DNA of 11,884 nucleotides from Actinomycetes bacterium (lineage in GTDB: Bacteria; Actinomycetota; Actinomycetes; S36-B12): contig JAUHZW010000048.1 in NCBI GenBank assembly GCA_030425745.1, positions 1 through 11,884 of the forward strand, given 5' to 3'. Below are positions 6,863 to 11,884 of the stretch, in pieces; position 1 is the stretch's first letter, and each line of letters begins with the position of its first letter. The notes under the pieces are model-generated. The model did no database searches and was not told where the DNA came from. It saw nothing but the letters and a program-made list of their open reading frames with translations. The translations under genes were made by a program, and so were the position numbers.

Positions 6863-8992
6863 GTGACCGCCCCCGCCCGTCCGGCCATCATCCATCTGGA
6901 GTCCCAGCGAGCCTCTGTCGTGCTGGGTTTCGAGCATGACAGCGCCTCGATTCTCTACTGGGGCCCGGCATTGCCGGCTCTTGGTGACGAGGCCGACCTG
7001 CTCGCCGTGCTCGACGACGGCCAGTCCTGGGGCGAGGTCGACTTCCCTGAGCGCCCGGGCGTGTGGCGTGAGGGGGCCGGCGGGTTCCTGGGTGCACCGA
7101 CGATCGCGGGCCACCGTTCCGGGCTCGCGTGGTCTCCGCGGTTCGTCGTCCTGGACATGCAGCGCGACGGTCAGTCGGTTACCGTCACCGCGAACGACGA
7201 GGCTGCGGGCCTACAGGTCGCCTCGCGACTGACCCTCGATCCATCAGGTGTCCTGTTCGTCTCGCATGCTCTGACGAACACCGGCGACACTGACTACACG
7301 GTCGATGCCGTCACCACCTGGCTCCCGGTTCCTGACCGCGTGACCGAGACTCTGGACTTCACGGGTCGCTGGCTGAAGGAGCGTCAGCCGCAGCGGCGTC
7401 CTATCGGTGTCGGCGTCTGGAGCCGTGAGGAGCGCGAGGGCCGCACCGGACACAACGCCACCATCGTCGAGATCGCACTGACCGAGGGCACCACGTTTTC
7501 CCGTGGCGAGGCCTGGGCGGTCGGGCTGATGTGGAGCGGCAATTCCCGGCACCTCGTCGAGCGCACTCCCTTCGGTCGCACCTCGATGGGTGCGGGTGAG
7601 CTGCTGCTCCCGGGAGAGGTGATCCTGGCGCCGGGGGAGACGTACGAGGCCCCGGCTGTCGCCGCCGCGTGCAGCGACTCCGGACTCGACGGCGTCACGG
7701 CGGCCTACGTGGACTGGCAGCGGTCGCGTCCGCATCACCCGACGAACATCCGGCCGCGTCCCCTCACCCTGAACGTGTGGGAGGCGGTCTGGTTCGACCA
7801 CGACCTCGGCCGTCTCACCGACCTCATGGACGTCGCGCAGGAGATCGGCATCGAGCGCTTCGTGCTCGACGATGGCTGGTTCCACCTGCGCCGGGATGAC
7901 CACGCCGGTCTCGGCGACTGGTGGGTCGACCCGGACGTCTGGCCCGAGGGTCTTGGCGACCTCATCGCGCGGGTGCAGTCCCGCGGCATGGAGTTCGGCC
8001 TGTGGTTCGAGCCGGAGATGGTCAACGTCGACTCCGACCTGTATCGCGCGCACCCGGACTGGATCCTCCACATGGACGGCCGCATGCCCCCGGAACAGCG
8101 GTTCCAGCAGGTGCTGGACCTCACCCATCCCGAGGCATGGCAGTACCTCTTCGACTCCATGAACGCGCTGCTCAGCGAGTACGACATCGCCTACATCAAG
8201 TGGGACCACAACCGCGTGCTCATCGAGCCCGGCCACCTCGGGCGCGCGGCGGTCCGCGAGCAGACCCTCGCGTTCTATCGCCTGGTCGATGCGTTGAAGG
8301 CGGCCCACCCCGGGTTGGAGATCGAGAGTTGCTCGTCTGGCGGCGGTCGCATCGATCTCGGTGTCGTCGAGCACGCGGATCGGTTCTGGACGAGCGACAG
8401 CAACGAGGCGCTCGAGCGTCAGGGCATCCAGCGCTGGACCGGCATGGCTGTCGCCCCGGAACTGCTCGGCACGCACATCGGGCCGACCACCTCGCACCCC
8501 ACCGCTCGCACGCACAGCCTCGGGTTCCGAGCGGTCACGGCACTCTTCGGCCACGCCGGCATCGAGTGGGACATCACGACGACGACTCCGGGTGAGCGCG
8601 AGCACCTGCGAGAGTGGGCCGACTACTACAAGGCGAACAGGGCGCTGTTCCACTCCGGGCGCGTCGTGCGCGCGGATGACATCGACCCTGCGGCCGTGGT
8701 CTACGGCGTCGTGGCCCAGGACGGCTCACGCGCTGCCTACGCGTACGCGCAGGTGGCCACCGCGGGAACCAGCAAGCCCGCGAACCTGCTGCTCCCGGGT
8801 CTGGACCCGGCGGGGGTCTACCGCGTGCGGATGCAGCAGTTCGGCGAGCCGGCCCGCACCCTGCAGGGGCCCCAGCCATCGTGGGCCGAGGGCGTGGAGC
8901 TCAGCGGTGCGGTCCTGGCGCAGGCCGGACTTCGTCCGCCACGCCTGTTCCCCGAGAACGCTGTGCTCATCGAGGTCGAGCGCAACGGCTGA
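6863..8992 (+). CDS. Alpha-galactosidase, GH36 family
   Basis: Cytoplasmic enzyme (no signal peptide) that removes terminal alpha-1,6-galactose from melibiose or raffinose-type sugars, giving galactose for GalK. The 709 residues fit GH36. An N-terminal beta-sandwich of about 300 residues precedes the barrel. Barrel motifs are LDDGWF (335-340), WFEPEMVN, the nucleophile D448 in YIKWDHN, the substrate-binding ESCSSGGGRID from 488, and the acid/base D512 in FWTSDSNEALERQ. I chose the GTG at 6863 because AGGAG at 6853-6857 precedes it and it fits the family start; an open frame back to 6590 overlaps the small membrane gene and is a shadow. A 53-base gap separates it from that gene, with no promoter that I can see. 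Names in use include aga, galA and rafA, so I leave the symbol open. Confidence 0.94.
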   Translation: MTAPARPAIIHLESQRASVVLGFEHDSASILYWGPALPALGDEADLLAVLDDGQSWGEVDFPERPGVWREGAGGFLGAPTIAGHRSGLAWSPRFVVLDMQRDGQSVTVTANDEAAGLQVASRLTLDPSGVLFVSHALTNTGDTDYTVDAVTTWLPVPDRVTETLDFTGRWLKERQPQRRPIGVGVWSREEREGRTGHNATIVEIALTEGTTFSRGEAWAVGLMWSGNSRHLVERTPFGRTSMGAGELLLPGEVILAPGETYEAPAVAAACSDSGLDGVTAAYVDWQRSRPHHPTNIRPRPLTLNVWEAVWFDHDLGRLTDLMDVAQEIGIERFVLDDGWFHLRRDDHAGLGDWWVDPDVWPEGLGDLIARVQSRGMEFGLWFEPEMVNVDSDLYRAHPDWILHMDGRMPPEQRFQQVLDLTHPEAWQYLFDSMNALLSEYDIAYIKWDHNRVLIEPGHLGRAAVREQTLAFYRLVDALKAAHPGLEIESCSSGGGRIDLGVVEHADRFWTSDSNEALERQGIQRWTGMAVAPELLGTHIGPTTSHPTARTHSLGFRAVTALFGHAGIEWDITTTTPGEREHLREWADYYKANRALFHSGRVVRADDIDPAAVVYGVVAQDGSRAAYAYAQVATAGTSKPANLLLPGLDPAGVYRVRMQQFGEPARTLQGPQPSWAEGVELSGAVLAQAGLRPPRLFPENAVLIEVERNG

Positions 8993-9018
8993 CCAAGCCG
9001 ACCTTCGGCTCCTAGACT
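8989..9018 (+). promoter_or_regulatory. Leaderless promoter of the dienelactone hydrolase gene
   Basis: CTGACC (8989-8994) and TAGACT (9013-9018) are 18 bases apart, and TAGACT ends six bases before the ATG at 9025. That puts the predicted transcription start on the start codon itself. No Shine-Dalgarno site is present. The -35 box overlaps the alpha-galactosidase stop codon. Confidence 0.6.
8996..9010 (+). terminator. Short hairpin after the alpha-galactosidase gene
   Basis: AGCCGA and TCGGCT pair over 6 bp around a CCT loop, four bases after the stop codon. There is no T-run, so it would be a weak terminator or an mRNA 3' end protector. It lies within the spacer of the promoter for the next gene. 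Confidence 0.3.
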
Positions 9019-9024
9019 CGACGC

Positions 9025-9711
9025 ATGCCTTCAACCACCACCGTGCGCATCGGCGCCGACGATGTCCCTGCCGTCATCGCCGTACCGGAATCCGGCTCCG
9101 GTCCGGCCGTCATCGTCATCCAGGAGTGGTGGGGCCTCGTGCCGCACATCCATGAGGTCGTCGGTCGACTGGCGGGGGAGGGCTTCGTCGCCATGGCGGT
9201 GGACCACTATCGCGGTGTCGCCACCACCGAACCCGACGAGGCGCAGAAGCTCATGCTCGGGTTGAACATCGATCAGGTGGCCGCCGACCTCGATGCGGCT
9301 GCCGCTGATCTTCTCTCCCGCCCCGAGGTCACCAGCGACTCGGTCAGCGTCATCGGCTTCTGCATGGGCGGCGGCCTTGCACTCCTGGCCCCCACGGTCT
9401 CGGAGAACGTCCGCTGCGCCACCGCCTTCTACCCGGCGATGCCGTGGCCGCAGTACGCGCCCGACTGGTCCCGGTATGCCGGCAAGTCGGCGATCGTGCA
9501 CAAGGCCGAGTCCGACGAGCCGGGCAACGGGCCGGTCATCGCGGAGTACGCGGCCGCGATTGAGGCGGCCGGTGGAACCGTCGAGCTGTTCGAGTACGCC
9601 GGCAGCGTGCACGCGTTCTTCAACGATGATCGCCCGGAGGTGTTCCAGGCCGACCATGCCGCACTGGCATGGCAGCGCACGCTGGACTTCCTGCGCCGCT
9701 GTGCTGGCTGA
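9025..9711 (+). CDS. Dienelactone hydrolase family alpha/beta hydrolase
   Basis: Cytoplasmic hydrolase of 228 residues. The dienelactone hydrolase triad is visible: nucleophile C113 in GFCMGGG, D164 in AESDEP, and H196 in GSVHAFFND. The conserved E34 in the QEWWG segment holds the cysteine in the resting state in the family. Family members act on dienelactone in chloroaromatic breakdown, but most genomic copies, like this one without a catechol pathway around it, have unknown ester or lactone substrates. The start is set by the ATG next to the -10 box and by the family N-terminus. It has its own promoter and is followed after five bases by the glycosylase gene, with which it probably shares a transcript. 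Confidence 0.9.
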   Translation: MPSTTTVRIGADDVPAVIAVPESGSGPAVIVIQEWWGLVPHIHEVVGRLAGEGFVAMAVDHYRGVATTEPDEAQKLMLGLNIDQVAADLDAAAADLLSRPEVTSDSVSVIGFCMGGGLALLAPTVSENVRCATAFYPAMPWPQYAPDWSRYAGKSAIVHKAESDEPGNGPVIAEYAAAIEAAGGTVELFEYAGSVHAFFNDDRPEVFQADHAALAWQRTLDFLRRCAG

Positions 9712-9716
9712 CCCTC

Positions 9717-10436
9717 GTGCCGGCTGAACTCCGGACGCTCCGGCAGCTCGACAGGGCGGTCACCGAATGCCGGCGCTGCCCCCGCCTGATCGAGTGGTGC
9801 GAGCAGGTGGCTCGCGAGAAGCGCGCGGCCTATCGGGACGACGACTACTGGGGTGGTCCGGTGCCCGGCTTCGGCACGCAGCCGCGGATCTGGATCGTCG
9901 GCTTGGCCCCTGCTGCACACGGTGCGAACCGCACAGGCCGAATGTTCACCGGCGACCGCAGCGGGGACTGGCTGTTCGCCTCCCTGCATCGCGTCGGGCT
10001 GGCGTCACAGGCGGAATCGACTCACCGGGATGACGGGCAGGAACTCCACGGTGTTCGCATCACCGCGGCGGTGCACTGCGCCCCTCCGGCGAACAAGCCG
10101 ACCACTGAGGAGCAGCACACGTGCGGCGCGTGGTTGCAGGAGGAACTGCGGATCATCACCCCGAAGGTCAGGGTGATCGTGCCGCTCGGCGGTATCGCGT
10201 GGAAGGCGACCGCGGCGGCTCTGCGGACCGGGGGCTGGGAGGTCGAGCGGGCGGCCTTCGGTCATGGCGCGACGGCGGCTGCCAGGACTCCTCCCGGGTC
10301 CCGGGGATCCGGCCGCTCCGTCACCATCCTCGGCTCGTACCACCCGAGTCAGCAGAACACCTTCACCGGCCGACTCACCGAGCCGATGCTCGACGATGTG
10401 CTCGGCCGGGCCCGCGACCTGTCCCGAGAGGACTGA
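9717..10436 (+). CDS. udgB: Uracil-DNA glycosylase, family 5 (UdgB-like)
   Basis: DNA repair enzyme that cuts uracil, and in this family often other deaminated bases, from DNA. From the GTG at 9717 it has 239 residues. Visible features are C18-x2-C21 (ECRRCPRL), then C121 and C136 spaced as expected for the four ligands of a 4Fe-4S cluster, the first active-site motif GLAPAAHGANRTGRMFTGD from residue 62, and the second motif YHPSQQNTFTG near the C-terminus. GLAPAAHG rather than the GE-containing motif of family 4 points to family 5. The frame is open back to 9669, but that part overlaps the hydrolase gene; the GTG gives the family's normal start. It lies five bases after the previous stop and has no clear ribosome site of its own, so coupling to the hydrolase gene is likely. 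Confidence 0.92.
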   Translation: MPAELRTLRQLDRAVTECRRCPRLIEWCEQVAREKRAAYRDDDYWGGPVPGFGTQPRIWIVGLAPAAHGANRTGRMFTGDRSGDWLFASLHRVGLASQAESTHRDDGQELHGVRITAAVHCAPPANKPTTEEQHTCGAWLQEELRIITPKVRVIVPLGGIAWKATAAALRTGGWEVERAAFGHGATAAARTPPGSRGSGRSVTILGSYHPSQQNTFTGRLTEPMLDDVLGRARDLSRED

Positions 10437-10459
10437 CGGGCTGCGGGTAGTCGGCGCCC

Positions 10460-10465
10460 TACGCT
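10460..10465 (+). promoter_or_regulatory. Possible -10 box of the tRNA gene
   Basis: TACGCT fits TAnnnT and would start transcription about three bases before the mature tRNA end at 10475. The only -35-like hexamer nearby (CTGACG at 10433-10438) is 21 bases away, too far for a normal promoter, so this rests on the -10 box and position alone. Confidence 0.35.
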
Positions 10466-10474
10466 GAGATCCAC

Positions 10475-10548
10475 GTCCCCGTAGTCCAACTGGCAGAGAC
10501 ACCCGGCTTAAACCCGGCACAGTGTGGGTTCAAATCCCACCGGGGACA
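10475..10548 (+). tRNA. tRNA with anticodon UAA (Leu codon UUA), class I shape
   Basis: A full cloverleaf of 74 nt can be drawn by hand. The acceptor stem is GTCCCCG/CGGGGAC (7 perfect pairs). T8 and A9 follow, then a D-arm with a GG in its loop. The anticodon loop is CTTAAAC on CCCGG/CCGGC, with four pairs and a C-C mismatch at the outer end. The variable loop has five bases (ACAGT). The T-arm is a perfect GTGGG/CCCAC with loop TTCAAAT, and A is the discriminator. CCA is not encoded. The loop gives anticodon TAA with T33 and A37 in the right places. Bacterial tRNA-Leu normally has a long variable arm and about 85 nt, so this is either an atypical Leu tRNA, a differently charged tRNA or a non-functional copy. 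The gene is confident; the amino acid is not. Confidence 0.75.
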
Positions 10549-10555
10549 CATCTCC

Positions 10556-10593
10556 GCGAGTGGCCCATCGGCGCGCGAGTGGCCCATCGGCGC
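10556..10593. repeat. Perfect 19-bp tandem duplication after the tRNA gene
   Basis: GCGAGTGGCCCATCGGCGC occurs twice head to tail (10556-10574 and 10575-10593) with no mismatch, starting eight bases after the tRNA. Two perfect copies suggest a recent slippage duplication or a conserved protein- or RNA-binding element. The second copy provides the left arm of the hairpin at 10589-10617. Confidence 0.9.
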
Positions 10594-10617
10594 AGTGCCC
10601 GAGGCATGGGCAGCGCC
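10589..10617 (+). terminator. Hairpin downstream of the tRNA, possible terminator
   Basis: GGCGC plus TGCCC pair with GGGCA plus GCGCC: ten pairs, an AG bulge and a seven-base loop GAGGCAT. It lies about 40 bases after the tRNA, where the transcript should end, but no T-run follows. It could be a U-less actinobacterial-type terminator. Confidence 0.4.
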
Positions 10618-10619
10618 CA

Positions 10620-10637
10620 GGTAAGGCATGACTTACC
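10620..10637. promoter_or_regulatory. Inverted repeat overlapping the -10 box of the YccA-family gene
   Basis: GGTAAG and CTTACC form a perfect 6-bp dyad around GCATGA. The right arm covers four bases of the predicted -10 hexamer TACCAT, so a bound protein would block the promoter. The arms resemble half-sites of DtxR/IdeR-type metal regulators (AGGTWAG and mirror), but the spacing is five bases longer than in the classical box, so the regulator is unknown. Confidence 0.4.
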
Positions 10638-10639
10638 AT
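10634..10639 (+). promoter_or_regulatory. -10 box of a leaderless transcript for the YccA-family gene
   Basis: TACCAT fits TAnnnT and ends six bases before the ATG at 10646, the same geometry as at 9013-9018. There is no Shine-Dalgarno site and no convincing -35 box, so the start codon is probably the first transcribed triplet. Confidence 0.5.
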
Positions 10640-10645
10640 TGACTC

Positions 10646-11488
10646 ATGCAGTCATCGAATCCCGTCCTGTCTCGATACGAGCCCAAGAACAACAAGGCCG
10701 GCCAGTCCGGCTTCGCCTACGCCGAGGGCACCGCTGCCTACCAGGCCGCTGCCACGGGCGGGGGCGCCGCCGGCGTCGATGCCGACTTCCAGCAGGTGAC
10801 CGCAGCCGGGGGAGCCCGTCTGACGATCAATGACGTGATCGTGAAGACCTTCGCCGTCTTCGTCATCACTGTCATCTTCGCCGTCATCAGCTGGAACCTC
10901 ACGCCGTCGATGCCGTGGCTCCTGTGGGTCGGCCTCATCGGTGGTCTGGGTCTGGGCCTGGTGAACGCCTTCAAGAAGCAGGTCTCCCCGCTTCTCGTCA
11001 TGCTCTACGCGGTGTTCCAGGGCGTCCTGCTCGGTGCGATCAGCATGTTCTACAACGAGATGGCGATCGCCAACGAGTACCCGGGCGTCGTGCTTCAGGC
11101 CGTCGTCGCGACGATGGTGACGTTCGGCGTGATGCTCACCCTGTACCTCACGGGAATCATCAAGGTCACCAAGAAGTTCCAGGCCGTGCTCATGGTCGCG
11201 GCCGTGTCCTACCTCCTCCTCGGCCTGGCATCCCTCGTCGCCGCGATGTTCGGTGTCGGTGGCGGCTGGGGCTTCTACGGTGTCGGTGGCCTGGGCATCC
11301 TGATCGCGGTCGCGGGCGTGCTCATCGCCGCCTTCTTCCTCCTGCTGGACTTCGAGGCCATCAATCAGGGCATCAAGGCCGGTGCGCCGGAGCGCGAGTC
11401 GTGGCGGATGGCCTTCGGCCTGCTCGTCACCCTGATCTGGCTGTACCTGGAGTTCCTGCGCCTGCTCACGCTGCTGAACCGCAGCTGA
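10646..11488 (+). CDS. Bax inhibitor-1/YccA family membrane protein
   Basis: Polytopic inner-membrane protein of 280 residues. The first 65 or so are hydrophilic, Gly/Ala-rich and cytoplasmic (MQSSNPVLSRYEPKNNK at the start). About seven membrane segments follow from residue 66 onward. The C-terminal signature of the actinobacterial Bax1-I group is clear: LLDFEAINQGIKAGAPERES, then the last helix LLVTLIWLYLEFLRLLTLL. The DFE segment contains the acidic residue that, in the bacterial homologue YetJ, belongs to the pH-sensing calcium-leak site; that role here is inferred. The ATG at 10646 is chosen because it follows the -10 box at leaderless distance and gives the family's normal N-terminus. 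The gene stands alone between a tRNA and a strong terminator-like hairpin. Confidence 0.93.
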   Translation: MQSSNPVLSRYEPKNNKAGQSGFAYAEGTAAYQAAATGGGAAGVDADFQQVTAAGGARLTINDVIVKTFAVFVITVIFAVISWNLTPSMPWLLWVGLIGGLGLGLVNAFKKQVSPLLVMLYAVFQGVLLGAISMFYNEMAIANEYPGVVLQAVVATMVTFGVMLTLYLTGIIKVTKKFQAVLMVAAVSYLLLGLASLVAAMFGVGGGWGFYGVGGLGILIAVAGVLIAAFFLLLDFEAINQGIKAGAPERESWRMAFGLLVTLIWLYLEFLRLLTLLNRS

Positions 11489-11498
11489 CGATCCCTCG

Positions 11499-11537
11499 CG
11501 AAAAGGTCCACTAGCCTCCGGGCTGTGGACCTTTTCG
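11499..11537. terminator. Bidirectional terminator-like hairpin spanning the LysE gene start
   Basis: CGAAAAGGTCCAC (11499-11511) and GTGGACCTTTTCG (11525-11537) are a perfect 13-bp inverted repeat. Inside the loop AGCC and GGCT pair again around TCCG, giving 17 pairs with one bulged T. A GC core flanked by AAAA on one side and TTTT on the other is the form of an intrinsic terminator that works from both directions. It lies 11 bases after the stop of the YccA-family gene. The right arm is at the same time codons 1-4 of the next gene, see findings. Confidence 0.75.
11512..11517 (+). promoter_or_regulatory. -10 box of a leaderless LysE-family transcript, inside the hairpin loop
   Basis: TAGCCT fits TAnnnT and ends seven bases before the GTG at 11525, so transcription should start on the start codon. 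No ribosome site is visible. The -35 region is weak (CTGACG at 11485-11490 is 21 bases away). Confidence 0.5.
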
Positions 11538-11884
11538 TTCGCATGGTCGTCATCGGCATCGTCGTGGCGGCTCCGGTGGGGGCGATGGGCATCCTCGTCA
11601 TCCAGCGGGTGCTGGCACACGGCTGGTCCGCCGGCCTGGCGACCGGTGCCGGTATCGCCACTGCTGATGCCGTCTACGCGGCGCTGGCGGCGTTCGGGGT
11701 CACCGTCATCGCGCAGTTCTTGGTCTCGTTCCAGTCACCCCTGCAGATCCTTGGGGGCGCGGCTCTGCTCTGGCTGGGTTGGCGTGCGATGCGCAGTGCT
11801 GTCGCCACGCGCCCTGCAAGCACCCGGGACTCCCGACGCGTCGGGGTCCTCTACGGCAGTGCTGTCGGTCTGACCCTGACCAAC
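11525..11884 (+). CDS. LysE family transporter, 5' part only (runs off the window)
   Basis: The frame from the GTG at 11525 stays open to the last base, giving 120 residues of a protein whose family is usually about 200-210. It begins VDLFVRMVVIGIVVAAPVGA, matching the LysE/RhtB N-terminus (xLFLRGxxIGLxxAxPVGP) as I know it, and continues with GWSAGLATGAGIATADAVYA and QILGGAALLWLGWRAMR, typical of the second and third helices. About four membrane segments are visible. Family members export amino acids such as lysine, homoserine or threonine; the substrate here cannot be told. The GTG fits homology better than the ATG at 11543, which would lose the LFVR segment. Its first bases form the right arm of the terminator-like hairpin. 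Confidence 0.88.
   Translation, partial: MDLFVRMVVIGIVVAAPVGAMGILVIQRVLAHGWSAGLATGAGIATADAVYAALAAFGVTVIAQFLVSFQSPLQILGGAALLWLGWRAMRSAVATRPASTRDSRRVGVLYGSAVGLTLTN

Noticed and set aside
7244..8653. 469-codon minus-strand frame opposite the alpha-galactosidase
   Set aside because: It has shadow composition and no start context, and GH36 motifs are complete on the plus strand.
10652..11620. 322-codon minus-strand frame opposite the YccA-family gene
   Set aside because: It is His/Asp/Glu-rich antisense of membrane helices, a typical artefact.
11646..11873. 75-codon plus-strand frame near the right edge
   Set aside because: It is out of frame with the LysE-family gene that covers the same bases, and it is Arg/Ser-rich.
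1..11884. CRISPR array, insertion sequence, phage or defence genes
   Set aside because: I saw no regularly spaced repeats, transposase motifs or defence-type domains. The only direct repeat is the 19-bp pair after the tRNA.

Overview
The window is dense, high-GC bacterial DNA. Genes are tightly packed and often overlap by 1-4 bases, codons end mostly in G or C, several starts are GTG, and three genes have no Shine-Dalgarno site but a TAnnnT hexamer 6-7 bases before the start codon (the leaderless style common in Actinomycetota). An importer of the shared-ATPase type, GH36 and family 5 uracil-DNA glycosylase genes also fit an actinomycete, perhaps Micrococcales-like. I cannot place it more finely.

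Left part (1-8992), all on the plus strand after a damaged edge: an alpha-galactoside/galactose catabolic cluster. It opens with two truncated genes that face away from each other. One is the 3' end of a minus-strand gene (24-248). The other is the C-terminal part of a GH32-type beta-fructosidase (217-705). Both lack their 5' halves and meet near 217-248. Next come galT (705-1811) and galK (1808-2980), joined by overlaps. A short regulatory gap (2981-3149) holds a LacI-type operator, a further half-site, a separate palindrome and a good sigma70-like promoter. It is followed by a sugar-binding lipoprotein, a strong intergenic hairpin, two AglF/AglG-like permeases, a small two-helix membrane protein and a GH36 alpha-galactosidase. 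Inferred logic: melibiose, raffinose or a related alpha-galactoside is imported, GH36 releases galactose, and GalK then GalT feed it into the Leloir pathway. The GH32 enzyme would once have cut the fructose end. No ATPase, galE, galM or LacI regulator lies in the window.

Right part (8993-11884): unrelated housekeeping-type genes. These are a dienelactone-hydrolase-family enzyme, a family 5 uracil-DNA glycosylase, a tRNA with anticodon UAA but a short variable loop, a perfect 19-bp tandem duplication with a hairpin, a Bax-inhibitor-1/YccA membrane protein, and the start of a LysE-family exporter that runs off the right edge. The most unusual points are the class I-shaped UAA tRNA, and a 13-bp perfect inverted repeat whose right arm is the first 13 bases of the LysE gene and whose loop carries its -10 box. 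That hairpin could act as terminator and translational insulator at once.
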